Source: Ceratotherium simum simum
Taxonomy: Eukaryota; Chordata; Mammalia; Perissodactyla; Rhinocerotidae
Assembly: GCF_000283155.1 (NCBI RefSeq)
Contig: NW_004454159.1
Location: 21,094,941 to 21,158,940 of the forward strand
Length of the DNA stretch: 64,000 bases
Reading direction: 5' to 3'
Shown here piece by piece: positions 33,466 through 45,029 of the stretch. The translations under genes and the position numbers were made by a program. Position 1 is the first letter of the stretch. Every line of letters begins with the position of its first letter. The notes under the pieces were generated by a model. It was given only the letters and a program-made list of their open reading frames with translations, did not search any database and was not told where the DNA came from.

Positions 33466-34850
33466 GGCAGAATAGAAAGCCCCATGGAGATACCATCTCA
33501 ACGACAATACATGGACCAGTTCCCTTTGTGGGAAACCTAGAAACAATTAAGAGACTCCTGTACCCTAGGTGAGCACAAAACCAGCCATATCAAAGCTGGT
33601 AGGAAAATTCATGGCACTCACTCGCCATAATTCCTCCCCCTACTCAACATGGCACAATCAAGAGAAAACTCCTAGCTCCTAGCTTCTCCCCAAGGTGCAG
33701 GGGGGCAGCAGGAGGCGGGGTGACAGGGAGACAATACTGAACATATATCTAACATTCAGACTTTTTGAGGGTGATACCTGAGTGACTGGTTTCTGTCTTG
33801 ACTTAATCTAGGTACTGACAGGAAAGATTGCCAGACTGGGGGCCACTGAGAACAAAGGCAACAGTTTGGAGCACTCATTCATCATAGGTCCTTCCCTGGC
33901 TCAGCATGGAAGGAGAAAACCCTAATTCTCGACTTCTCCCTGGGGAGGGGAAGCGTTGGAACATATGTCCAACATTCTGGGGGTGGCCTGAGGGACTGGC
34001 ATCTGTCTCCTGTCCTGGAGCTCTGATGGGACCTGATGTCCTCCAGACGCCTGGCGGATGCTGAACAACAAAAGAGGACAGGGCTGCTGCTGCTCCAGAG
34101 GACCTCGGTACAGCAGACAGAGGCTGACACAGCTCAAAAGCCTCTCCCTTGGGGGAAAGAGAAGAGCAGACCATGTATCCAAAAGTCTACTCTGTGCTGA
34201 AAGAAAAAAACTGCTAACCAAGGATACCATATGCAGCAAATCTGTGCTTCAAAACTGAAGGAGAAATAAAGCTGAGGGAGTTCATCATCACTAGACTTGC
34301 CTTATAAGAAATGCAACTTCATTACTCAAGAAAAAGTTGTACCTTTGTGCACCAAAAGTCACAGAAAACCAGAATTTTCATGGCAACATTATTCATAATG
34401 GTTAAAATTTGGGAAAAAACCCACAAATGTCCATGAAGAGTAGAATGGATAAATTGTAGCTTACACAATAGATACTACATGGCAATAAAAATGAACAAAG
34501 TTTTGCTATATGCATCATCATCCATGAATCTCATAAATGTAATGTTGAGTTATAATAGCCAGACACACAAGAATGATTTCTGTACGATTCCATTTTTATA
34601 AAGTTTGAAAACAGGCAAAACTAACCTACAGTGCTTAAACTCAGTGGTTACCTTTGGAAGGATGACAGTGGGTAGTGAAGGAAGGGCACGAAGGGAGTTT
34701 CTGGGGTCTGGTCATATCCTAGTTCTTAATTTGAGTGGTAGTTTCATGAGTGGGTCCATTTTGTGATAAGTCATCAAGATATAAACTTATGATTTGTGCA
34801 TTTTCCTATAAATATGTTAAGAAAAAAACATAGAATAAAAAGAATTCCTG
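33466..34850 (+). mobile_element. HAL1-like / internally deleted L1: 5'UTR, ORF1 end, 3'UTR
   Basis: It starts with an L1-type 5' end ('agcaaggtggcagaatag'). Near 34196 it jumps to the end of ORF1 ('gctgaaagaaaaaaactgctaaccaagg...gaaggagaaataaagctgagggagttcatcatcactag'), and from about 34340 it reads L1 3'UTR ('ggcaacattattcataatgg ... acttatgatttgtgcattttcctataaatatg'). ORF2 is absent, as in HAL1 elements, though a deletion would look the same. The 5' part contains two tandem units (33613-34085). Confidence 0.7.
33613..34085 (+). promoter_or_regulatory. Two tandem diverged units in the L1/HAL1 5'UTR
   Basis: Unit 1 (about 33613-33870) and unit 2 (about 33871-34085) share ordered landmarks: 'gcactcactcgcc / gcactcattcatc', 'ctcaacatggca / ctcagcatggaa', 'gaacatatatctaacattc / gaacatatgtccaacattc', 'gagtgactggtttctgtct / gagggactggcatctgtct', 'ccagact / ccagacg', 'gagaacaaagg / ctgaacaacaaaag'. 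L1 5'UTRs carry promoter activity, and several lineages build them from tandem monomers. Confidence 0.6.
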
Positions 34851-36720
34851 CTGCTGCTGACTCCTAGCCACTTGGTGCCCATATCTACCATTGAACCTAG
34901 GGTAACCACTTTTTTCTTTTTATTTGACCCACTCTGTGTTTTGTTGTTTTGTGTTTTTTAATTAAGCTTTTGTTTTGATATAATTTTGGATTAACATGCA
35001 GTTGTAAGAAATAATACAGCAATATTATTTACTCAGTTTTTCCCAAAGGTGACATTTTGTAAAACTATACCACAATATCACAACCAGGACATTGATGTTG
35101 ATACAATTGAATATTTCCATCATCACAAAGATCTCTCATGTCGACTTTTAGAAACACACCTACTTTCCTCCTGTCTCAACCCCCATGACTAACCCCTGGC
35201 AACCACTAACCTGTTCTTCATTTCTATAATTTTGTCACTTCAAGAATGTTATATAAATGGAATCACACAGTATGTAACCTATTGGGAGCAGCTTTTTACA
35301 CGCAGCATAATTTTCTGGAGATCCTTACAGGTTGTTGTGTCCCTAGTTCCTTCCTTGTTACTGCAGAGTAGTACTCGTGGTATGGATATTCCACAGTTTG
35401 TGTAGCCATTCACCTGTTATCTCCAGTTTTGGGCTATTATGAATAAACCTGCTACACACATTCATGTACAGGTTTTTCTGTGAACATAATTTTTCATTTA
35501 CCTGGTTTAAATGTACAGGAGTGTAATTGCTGTGTCATTTGGTAGTTGCATGTTTAATTTTTTAAAGAAACTGCCAAACTATTTACCAGAGTAGCTGTAC
35601 CATTTTCCATTCCCGTCAATGATGTAGGAGGGATCCGGTTTCTCTGCATTCTCACCAAGGATTTGGTAGTGTCACTATTTTTTATTTTAGCCATTTCAAA
35701 ATAGCTGTGTAGTGATACATCACTGTGGTTTTAATGTGAATTCCCCTGTGGTCTACTGATCTTGAACATCTTTTCACATGTTTATTTGCCATCTGTATAT
35801 CTCAGTGAAAAGTCTACATCTTTTGCCCGTGTGCTGGTTGGATCGTTTGCTTTTTTACTCTTGAGTTTTTAGTGTTCTTTATATATCCCAGATACTAGTT
35901 TTTTTTGTCAGATGTGTGGTTTTGTAGTCCTTTGTTGGCTATGTGCATTTTTTCCCATTCTGTAGCTTGTCTTTTCACCTTCTTAACAGGGTCTTTCACA
36001 GAGCAATTTTTAAAATTTTGATAAAATCCCACTTATCAATTTTTCCTTTCATAGATTGTACATTGATGTCAAATCTAAGAACATGTGCCTACTCCTAAAT
36101 CCCGAAATTTTTCTCCTATGTTTTCTTCTTAAAGTTTTATAGTTTTAAGTTTTACATTTGTCTATGATTCATTTTAACTTTCGTATAAGATGTGAGGCTT
36201 AAGTTGAAGGTTTATTTTTTTAACTATGGATGTCCAGTTGTTCCAGTACCACTTGTTAAAAATTCTATTTTAACTCTATTATTTTCTTTTGCACATTTGT
36301 CAAAAATCAGTTAGGCATGTTTGTATGGGTATATTTCTGGGTTCTCTATTCTGTTCCAGTGATCTATATCTCTATCCCTCCACCAATACCACATAGTAAT
36401 GATTATTGTAGCTAGATAATAACTCTTCAAATTGGAAAGATGGATTCCTTCCACTTTATTCTTCTTTTTCAAAATTGTTCTAGCTGTTGTAGTTCCTCTT
36501 TCTTTCCACACAAATTTTAGACTAATCTTGTCTATATATACAAAAAATATCGCTAGGATTTTTGTTAGGATTTGTATTAAATCTGTTAATCAATTTGGAG
36601 AGAACTGACATCTTTATTATGTTGAGTCTTCCAACACATGAACAATTTCTATATGTTTATCTTGTATCCTGCGACCTTGCTGAACTTAGTTATTAGGTCT
36701 TCGAATGTTTTATTTGTTTA

Positions 36721-37494
36721 GCCTCTTATTCTTTTTCTCAGTTTTCAGACATTGCAGTCCTTAAGAATCTCAAATATGCTACTTTTATAGTATAAATTTC
36801 GTAAAAATTATATCTGAACTTCTTGGGCCACTGGACACTGATTCTTACACATGGTTGATTACTTCCATGTGTGTTTTATATTTTGGAGGTCATGATCTCC
36901 TCTTTAATGACACTTTATTAGTAGGAACTCAGTGCAGTCTGGTTTATGCTGGTTTAAGTGATTTTTACATTTTCTCCTCAAGCACTCCAGGGATAGCATT
37001 ATCTTAGGACTGATTTTTATGTCAATTAAAAATGTATACATGCATTAGGACATGCCCATAGTTAAAAATTATTTGAGAAGACTTTTTTCTTCTATGAAAA
37101 AAGAATTTTTTCTTCTATGCTGAGATAACAAAAGACTAGAAAAATGACTTTGCTAGTCCATTTTATACTCAGGGTATAGCCCTTTGAGGGTTTAAACTTT
37201 CAGCATCTCTGAGTTCAAATTTCCCACTTCATATAGCCTGCTTTGTTTGACCATTAAGACCAAGTCCCTTGGTTGGTGAGACTAGTATCCCATCTCTAAG
37301 GCAACCACGGCATCAACTCACACTTGTTTCCCTGGTTTTCAGCAACCCTATCCACCACCACTCTGCATCCCAACTGATTTCCTTTACTTTCTTAGAGCTC
37401 AGTTATGCATTTAAGGTGATTTGTTATTCTTTTCCCAAGGTTTCAAGATATTTTGTAGTGTGAAGGTTTTAATTCTATTTAAATAGATGTAATG
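36721..37494. other. About 0.77 kb of unidentified sequence inside antisense L1
   Basis: L1 ORF2 text stops after 'ttatttgtttag' and resumes near 37495. The sequence between is not L1 that I can follow. It contains a tandem duplication of 'ttttttcttctatg' (37084-37120). No inverted ends or long frames are evident. Confidence 0.4.
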
Positions 37495-37780
37495 TCAGCT
37501 ATTATTGTTTTTTATTAGGCTGTTAAATTCTCTTAATATTTTATCTGGAATTTATCATTTAGGTTCCTAAGTGAAATAGGCTTATAATTTTATTTTTTAT
37601 ACTTTTACTTGGCTTTGTATCCAAGGTTATAGTAGCTTCTAAATGAGTTGGAAGGCTTTAATATTTTTCTATTTTCTAGAACAATCTATTTACTATGGAG
37701 ATTCTATGAGTTAAATTTTTGGTAAAATTCTCCTATAAGTCAGAGACTTTACTGGCAGGAGGTCTTCGATCTCCACTGCT

Positions 37781-37819
37781 GTGTGTGTGTGTGTGCGTGT
37801 GTGTGTGTGTGTGTGTGTG
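37781..37819. repeat. (GT)n microsatellite
   Basis: About 19 GT units with one GC interruption, forming the extended tail of the antisense ERE. Long enough to be length-polymorphic. Confidence 0.93.
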
Positions 37820-38050
37820 AGGAAGACTGGCCCTAGGCTAACATCTGTTGCCAATCTTCCTCTTTTTGCTTGAGAAAGACTGTCGCTGAACTAAAATCTA
37901 TGCCAATATTCCTCTATTTCGTATGTCGGATGCCGCCGCAGCATGGCTTGATAAGCAGTGCGTAGGTCCACGCCCTGGATGGGAACCTGCGAACCCTGGG
38001 CTGCTGAAGCAGAGTGTGCAAAGTTAACCACTATGCCACCGGGCTGGCCC
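37782..38050 (-). mobile_element. ERE SINE with 9-bp TSD
   Basis: In reverse it reads 'gggggccagcccggtggcatagtggttaac' with the usual two tail motifs, and its tail has expanded into (AC)n. 'ccactgctg' flanks it at 37773-37781 and 38051-38059. Confidence 0.93.
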
Positions 38051-38335
38051 CCACTGCTGTTTTTTAATGATTATTGGTCTATTCATGTTCTCTCTTTTCC
38101 TTATGTCTATTCTGCCATTTTCAGAAATCACCCATTTGATCTATTATGCATGCATATATTTCTTCATAATATTTTTATTATTTTCAATTCTGTACATCTG
38201 TAATTATTTGGAATTTTTTTCTGTATTTTCTCTTCTCTCTTCTTGTCTAATCTAGATCAGTCTTGGTAGAGGTTTGTCTCTCATAAATCTTTTCAAACCA
38301 ATTCTTATTTTGTTCTTTACTGAATAACTTGAGGC

Positions 38336-40156
38336 ACAGAATAATAAAGTTAATATCCTCCAGACATTTTGGTTATAAAGAAGTTTTCTACAGCTATAAA
38401 TTCAAAATATCATAAAGCAAATCAAAAATTTATTTACATCTAAATGCTCGAGATCAGTGGAGTTTCTTTCCTATTACAACCAGTATTTTCATTTGTCCGG
38501 CCCTCTTACACCTACTTATCACCTGAGTCATATCATTTTTATCACCCATGGTCATGATGAACAAACCACTAGAAGACTCAGAGCATCTGAGTTGCTCATG
38601 AACAGCTTTATTCCAGCAGTTACCACATCATGACAAATAGCATTTTCCAGATATAAATCATGTTCCCTCAGAAAACAAAAACGTCATCTCCATTTCCATT
38701 GATAAAAATGCATGCTGTGGGAGAACTCCTTGCACTTACTTCTTTAAAAAAGATAAAAAGCTAAGTGAACTCTTTCTGAATTTTTTCATAGGAGCAATGA
38801 AACTAAACTTAGAACCAGAGGATGTTAAAATTAAAAGTGACCATTGAAATCAAATAGTTCATCACCCTCATTCTGCAGTTGAAGAAGCCTTGGCCTGGAG
38901 AATTGACAGGTACAGGATGACACAGGAGAACCAGAACTCACTCAGATCACTGATTACAGCCTGATAATGAACTGAATTTTTTTCTTTACTGGAACGTGCT
39001 AGAAAAAGAGCAAAATTCCCAGAAACTACAAACCTGGTAGTGATGAAGGGAGGGCAGAGAACGGAGAGCACAAGAAGAGAAACAGAACTTAGGGGAAGAA
39101 TCCTACAAAGCAACTTTAATGGTGATACATGAATTTGAGAACACTACTGAAGTTCCTTCCTGTATGATAATAAATGAGAACCGACTTTTTTCATTCATGC
39201 TATTTTTGGAAATCAAAGCCAAAGGTCCCATTTGTATTTTATTACTCATATTGGTATTATTGTTCTCATTGTTAAAACAATGATATATTTACCTGCAAAC
39301 TATCTTTGCAATTATAGAGAATGAGGTGCAAGAAAGAAAGCAAAGAAAGAACAGACATCCACATTTCTTTTACTAGATGATGCCAACTCGTGTCTGTCAC
39401 ATTTGCAATCGAAGAGGGAGAGGAAAAAATGTAATGCGATTTAATTTAAACTCAGAGCCTAATCATCAGTGACCTTTAAACTCTGAAACCAGTGCTACTG
39501 CCCACACGGTAAATGCAGTTATGGGATTTGATTTCCTATATGTTGTAGGCAATGAAACTGTTTTAATTGACACTGATATATATTTGTATTAACTTTTGTA
39601 TAAATTAAAAATCAATGCCAATTTAAACTCTCTGGGTAATTTTTATTTAACAGACAAAAATTTCACAGGAGCTGAACATTTGCAAATGGCAAAACAACAA
39701 ATAAAACAAAAAACGAATCTGACACAGCACTCAACTGTTCTAAATCCAAAAATGGTCTTTTGGCTACAGGGCTTACCAAGCCCATTGAGAAAACCTGTCG
39801 GATCTAAGTTTGCTTCAGAATTTAAGGAGATTCCCAGAATGTTATGACACGTAGGAACCTCTCAATCACTTCAAGCATTTCTCCACCGCTACCCTCAGAC
39901 TAAGCCACCAGCACAGTCTCTCCTTCCTTCTCTTTGCTGAGACCGTGTTGTTCTGCTTTAAATGAGACAGAGCTGAGCACAATGGCGCTGTCCTCACTGT
40001 AGTCTGACTGGGCACCTGTATTCAGAGACTGCACACTGGGTGGTGGGTTACCCTCAAACACTGACCCAGGTTCCAGTGGCCAGGCTTTGACTGAACTATG
40101 CTAACCAGAAAAGTCAGCATGCATGGAACATGTGCGTGAACATGCATTCATGCGTG
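38336..40156. other. Unassigned; possible MIR-like scrap near 38815-38980
   Basis: 'ccctcattctgcagttgaagaagcc...gacacagg...' near 38868-38935 vaguely resembles the MIR/L3 'cattttacagatgaggaaactgag' motif. The rest, including 39300-40100, is unrecognised. No gene called. Confidence 0.4.
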
Positions 40157-40179
40157 CACACACACACACACACACACAC
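40157..40179. repeat. (CA)n microsatellite
   Basis: About 11 CA units after a 'catgcattcatgcgtg' stretch. Confidence 0.9.
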
Positions 40180-42444
40180 TATGTAATTGGTGAGAGCGCT
40201 GCTATTGAGACTGTTCTGACTTCCGGTTGGAGTTTACAGCAGGTAGTTCAGTGCTCTTCATCACCAGTGAGGGATGATGCTGGGGGCACTCCACATTTCG
40301 AAGCACTAGGCAAACTGAAAACAAAGCTTTCCTGAAAGAACAACCAGCCCCTCTTCAGTGCATCCACTTAAGCTCTTCCTTCCTTTCTAAACTGCGGTCT
40401 AGAATTGAACAGCACACTACATACAGCAAATGCTACAGATCGAGAAAGCTGTCAGGGCTATTATTTCCTTTTTCTTTTCCACATTGATTTCATCTGAGAC
40501 TGAACATATCAGCAATTATGCCTGTCAAATCCAGACTTGAACTTCCTGTATGACTTCGAAAGTACACCTTGTTGACATCAGGCCATCTGGATTGGGTCCT
40601 CTTTGTGAGTTCCCATATGTATACAATCAGACCTGCATGGATCATTCAAAGTTTCCTTTGCCAGGGGTCCAAGCCAGGTAGCATTTCTCACAATGAGAAA
40701 TATAAGAATGAGGATTATGTGCTTACGTTAAAAAAAAAAAGGAACATAAGTGAATCGTGTGGCAACAGAAATTGTGTTCAGCTGGGTTGTGAAAATCTGT
40801 ATAAAACTAATGTAGAATCTAATTTTTATAATATTTTTGTATTTATAAAAAAGATAGATAACTAGAAGACTATAACACTCAAGTAATAGCATGGTAAGGT
40901 ATTATATGTTTTTATTTACTTTTCTTTACCTATATTTTCTGAGGTTTCTACAGTAATTTTGCATAACTTTTGTTATAGAATAGAAAATTTTTTTAAACTA
41001 GCATGAGATGAGACACAGGAAGAATACATAAGGAACACATCTCCTTATATAGACCCAGAATACCCAAGTGTATATAAACAGAAGGAATGTACAATTGTAT
41101 GTAAGTAAACATATGTAGAGCTCAGGAAAATAGAGTTGAGCTTGTGAAAATTGCAGAGCTGGAATCACCTCCCCAGAATACTTATATACACCCACAAAGA
41201 TATTTATATAAACTCGCTTTTCCAGACTTCCTGTGTTACTTTCTTGCCAGGTATGCAGCCCTGGACGCTCCAGGAGAGCCTCTTTTACAACCCAAATGGA
41301 GAACCTTAACCTTATTCTGATAGGTAAATTCAAATGGCAGTAAATTATAATAGGAGGAATCTTCTCTGGTAACAGCTCAAAACAAAAACTCACCGAATTT
41401 TTCCAAATGCCGTGATTTTTTAAAAGAAATAAGAGACTAAGGGAAAACAGGGGATTGTTTAAAAAACAAACAAAAAACCTATTTGCTTCTTTCAAGCCAA
41501 AAAGCACTAAATTGTAACTGCCTTGTAAATCTCTACCAATTTGTGCTCCATGTAAATCTCAAACGGGAGTTCTCTTCGTGAACCCTCCCCTAGAAAGCGC
41601 TTGCCAGGATGTTTATAGAATCATTACTGGTAGGTTTGTCTCTGCAGGAAAAAAGTCATGGCTGCAGTTCCATTCTTCAGGGGGTGCGAAAAACGAAAAT
41701 ATATTTCAAGAGGCAGTAAGCCTTTTCATTAAAAAAAAAAAAAAAAAAAGACTCTAGTTTCGACCATAATTATATTCTCACAAAGAAATTGAGAAATGGG
41801 ATTTTCTTTTTTTGGTAGATCAATGGCTTTAGCCAAGCAACAGCTCGTGAATAAATCTCTTTTTAAAGATCTAAAATGTGACACAAGCTCATTATTAGAA
41901 AATATTCAAATAACTAAGTATATAGCTTTAAGGGGGGAAAAATTGTGGTACAGTATTCTGAACCAGAGCTGCATTCTCAATGATGTATCTCTCTATTTTT
42001 TTTAATAATTGGGAAAGTACATTTTTGGTTAGATTAAAGTGTATCTTCTGTGAGATCACTTTTACTACATATTTCAGCTGTAACAAAATAATGCAACACT
42101 AATCTGTAAGACTTTTTTCAGTAATAGATGTTTTTCCTCAGTAAATCAATGCAAAGGCTAATTGGGGTGGAAGGTGACTATCTCTCGTGGTTATAAATAC
42201 ATTTGCATTGCTATCAATCTTTTCCGCTACCAATGTTAAACGATGCTGAACAACCTAGAGAAAAAAGTTCAATGTTAGTGCATAGTACATGCTGCCATCA
42301 AGTGGCCAAGTCGAGAGTTGCACTGACAAAAAATAAAGTTGTCAACTAAATTACTAACACAATCCTTAAAACCTGGAATCAGTCTTAGAGTTTGATGTAC
42401 ATTTTTGTCATGAACTGTGGCTTTAAAACTACGACATGAGCTGC
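40180..42444. other. Unassigned; one poly(A) run and the longest chance ORF
   Basis: No repeat family recognised. 41731-41749 is 19 A. The minus-strand 169-codon frame 40998-41507 is hydrophobic and AT-driven, without a familiar domain; I treat it as chance. Confidence 0.45.
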
Positions 42445-42500
42445 AAATATTGCTCATGGCCTGTTTTTATATGGCTCTTAAGCTAAAAATGTGGCCTGAA
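42445..42500 (+). mobile_element. hAT (Charlie-like) terminal scrap
   Basis: 'tgctcatggcctgtttttatatggctcttaagctaaaaatg' matches the left-end text of the hAT fossil at 15380-15425 ('agcccatggcctgttgttgtatggcccgtgagctgagaatg'). Confidence 0.5.
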
Positions 42501-43234
42501 AAGCCCAACAAAAACTACTACAATATTCCACAAATGAATATTCTTTAGTTCTGAGTAACTTATTACTAAATCATATGTCCACACCCCAAAGCTTGTCTAT
42601 AGCAATGTTATGTTGGTGGCACTGAACTTGAACTATTTAATGTTAAAAGTCATTGAACTCTATTTTCTGACGTTAAAAAAATAAATAGCTTTACTTAATA
42701 ATCTTAGCACCTAATATGTGCAAACTTTGTTTTAATAATTTTCACTGTTCATTGCTTAGAATTAACTTTGAAGTAGATGGGATGTTTCTGAGTGATGAGA
42801 AATGGCTTCTCTAGAACACAGCCTGATACTTGCACATACACAGTGAGAGGTACAAGTTTTTAACTTATTAAAGATTGGCGCCTATATATCTATGAATAAT
42901 TGTAATGTTAACTTATTTCCACTTTGCATGACAGGGAAGAAAAGTATGATACAGAGGTGAGAATTACAGAAATGTGCAATTTTTTTTAATCAACAGATTT
43001 TAACGATGTTCATGAGAAACTAATTTTTCTTTCATTTACATAATGGCAGATGTGAAAGCATTGAGCCCAAGTTAGAATATTTATTCTCAAAGATGTTCTA
43101 AGCGATGCAGGTAATTAAATTGTTAATCATTGCTCAATGAACAAACACATTTTAAATATGTGTTTCATAATTAATGGAACTTTGGAAGTAGAAGTTGATT
43201 CTGAGGTTTTCCAAATTCTATCATACTTATGGTG
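42501..43234. other. Unassigned, AT-rich
   Basis: No repeat recognised. Around 43100-43190 are several TAATTA-type words ('aggtaattaaattgttaatcattg', 'cataattaatgg'). Confidence 0.4.
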
Positions 43235-43425
43235 TAAAGTATTTCTCAAACTATGGTCAACAGACCACCTGCAACAGAATCATATGAAGAACTTATTTAA
43301 AAAATCAGATTCTTAGACCTTATCTTGGACCTATTGAGTCAGAATTTCAAGGGAGAAAGGGATGGAATTTAAATTTTTAACAAATCCCATAGATAACTTC
43401 TCCGACAAAGTTTAAGAATTATGTC
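43235..43425. mobile_element. MER5-type hAT transposon, diverged
   Basis: 'tttctcaaactatggtcaacagaccacctgcaacagaatcatatgaagaacttatttaaaaaatcagattcttag...tgagtcagaatttc' follows MER5; the right end is 'cgacaaagtttaagaattatg'. Confidence 0.7.
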
Positions 43426-43429
43426 ATTT

Positions 43430-43555
43430 TAGTAAATGAGAGACAAAAGTAAACTGATTTTCTTAAGATCACAAAGATAGACTAGAATCAGATATAGAAG
43501 CCAGCCTTCCTGCCTTGCAGTCCAATATTCATTATCCTATACTACATGAACTGGG
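43430..43555 (-). mobile_element. MIR SINE fragment
   Basis: 'aactgattttcttaagatcacaaagatagactagaatcagatatagaagccagccttcctgccttgcagtcc' reads as a degraded reverse-complement MIR. Confidence 0.6.
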
Positions 43556-43924
43556 AAATACTTCCCCGTTTCAGGTCTCAGAATCCTTCCATTATAATTG
43601 GGAGCTATTAACTATATACAGTAGAGGCACTTCTAAAGTTATATCTTAATATGAGTCTTTAAAAAGTAAAAAATAAAGGGTGCTATGTTATTCAAAAAAA
43701 GGTATACAAGTACGAGTTTTCTTTTCGTATAATAATAATAGCTGACTTCCTGTAAAGGCAACAGTATAAAATTGTCTCCACTCCTTTCTTTACTATAAAC
43801 CAAACAAAAACAAGGTCAAGAAACATAAATCAAAAGATGAACCTCAGCATTCATCAACATCGATTGTTTGCCCAAAGAGAGGAGCAATAATTCCTTCTAT
43901 AACTAGTTGCCAGTTACAATGTGA

Positions 43925-44302
43925 CTTTGACACTCCTTGAAACTCGATTGGTCTTCTGACTTGCTTTGACCAAGAAAACGCAGCAGAATTGTTGCTATGA
44001 GACTTTCTAGCCTCAGCTATGAGAGGTCTTAAAGATTCTTACCTTCTTGGAACACTGAGATCACCATGCTGTGAAGATAGTCAGGATGGAAAGCCATGTG
44101 GAGAGAGAGGCCCAGACATCCCAGCTGCATCAGCCATTGCAATTCAGTCACCAGTTGACTGCAGCCACATAAATGAACCCAGGTGAGACCAGCAGAAATG
44201 CCCAGGCAAACAACAGAACTGGAAGAAGTAATAAATTATGGTTGATTGAAGTCACTAAGTTTGGGGGTGGTTTGTTACATAACAATAGATAATTAATACA
44301 CT
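43925..44302 (+). mobile_element. MaLR (MLT1-like) LTR
   Basis: The 3' end 'aataaattatggttgattgaagtcactaagtttgggggtggtttgttacataacaatagataattaataca' is the MaLR LTR terminus. Upstream 'tcttctgacttgctttgaccaa' and 'ggaaagccatgtgg' fit the same group. The left boundary is approximate. Confidence 0.78.
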
Positions 44303-44550
44303 AAGAAACAATCATAACTCTAAACCACAACATATAAAGAAACAACCACAATGTTAAACCACAACTGCTGCCAAGTGCAGTGAAAATAGTACAAAGAAGG
44401 GGGGACCTCAACACGAGCCACTACAAGCCCTGAGCAGAGTAAGGCATTCATCACAGTAAGTGGGAAATATCAAGACAAAAAAAAAATCTTCACTTGAATG
44501 GCCAACTGGTGTTCATGCAGAAATTGTTGAATCCTCTTTAACCTTACTTT

Positions 44551-44762
44551 TTTTTTTTTTTTTAATAATTTTTATTTATTTTTTCCCCCAAAGCCCCAGT
44601 AGATAGTTGTATGTCTTAGCTGCATGTCCTTCTAGTTGCTGTATGTGGGCCACGGCCTCAGCATGGCCGGAGAAGCAGTGCATGGGTGCACGCCCGGGAT
44701 CCGAACCCAGGCCGCCAGCAGCGGAGCACTCACACTTAACTGCTAAGCCACGGGGCCGGCCC
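44551..44762 (-). mobile_element. Young-looking ERE SINE, perfect 18-bp TSD
   Basis: In reverse it reads 'ggggccggccccgtggcttagcagttaag', B box 'ggttcggatcc', 'ggccatgctgaggccgtggcccacatacagcaactagaaggacatgcagctaagacatacaactatctactggggcttt' and an A-rich tail. This is the 'agcaactagaagg' ERE subfamily. The direct repeats 'cctctttaaccttacttt' at 44533-44550 and 44763-44780 are identical over 18 bp. Confidence 0.96.
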
Positions 44763-44937
44763 CCTCTTTAACCTTACTTTATACCACAGAGTGGCAGATA
44801 TTGCCAAGTGAATCAGAAAGCATACAGACAGGCCATCTTTTCAGGAGAACTGCTGCAAGTCAAACATGGTGGTAGAGAAATTATCAGTGGCAAGTAGCCC
44901 TGCAGAGAAGCAGGAAAATCACTATGAAAAAAGAAAG

Positions 44938-44968
44938 AAATGAATGAATGAATGAATGAATGAATAAA
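44938..44968. repeat. (GAAT)n microsatellite
   Basis: About seven GAAT units in a purine-rich context. Confidence 0.88.
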
Positions 44969-45029
44969 TCAATCAAACACTTGTGGCTTCACTATGTGCC
45001 AGAGAGATTTCTAGCTAACTCAGAGATGA

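Larger units (their letters stand above)
34915..38335 (-). mobile_element. Old L1 (L1M) antisense: 3'UTR and ORF2, interrupted
   Basis: Antisense landmarks in order: 'aacccccatgactaacccctggcaaccactaacctgttcttc' (3'UTR), 'gtgtagccattcacctgttatctcc', 'tccagtaccacttgttaaaaattc', 'ctattctgttccagtgatctatatctc', 'ttgtagctagataat', and further 'atgagttggaaggctttaatatttttct' (about 37650) and 'tggtaaaattctcctataa'. It is broken by unrelated sequence at about 36721-37494 and by an ERE at 37782-38050. No open frame remains. Confidence 0.82.

Noticed and set aside
40998..41507. Longest open frame, 169 codons on the minus strand
   Set aside because: A rough estimate of stop-codon frequency predicts one or two frames of this length by chance in 64 kb. 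The translation is hydrophobic and AT-driven with no recognisable domain.
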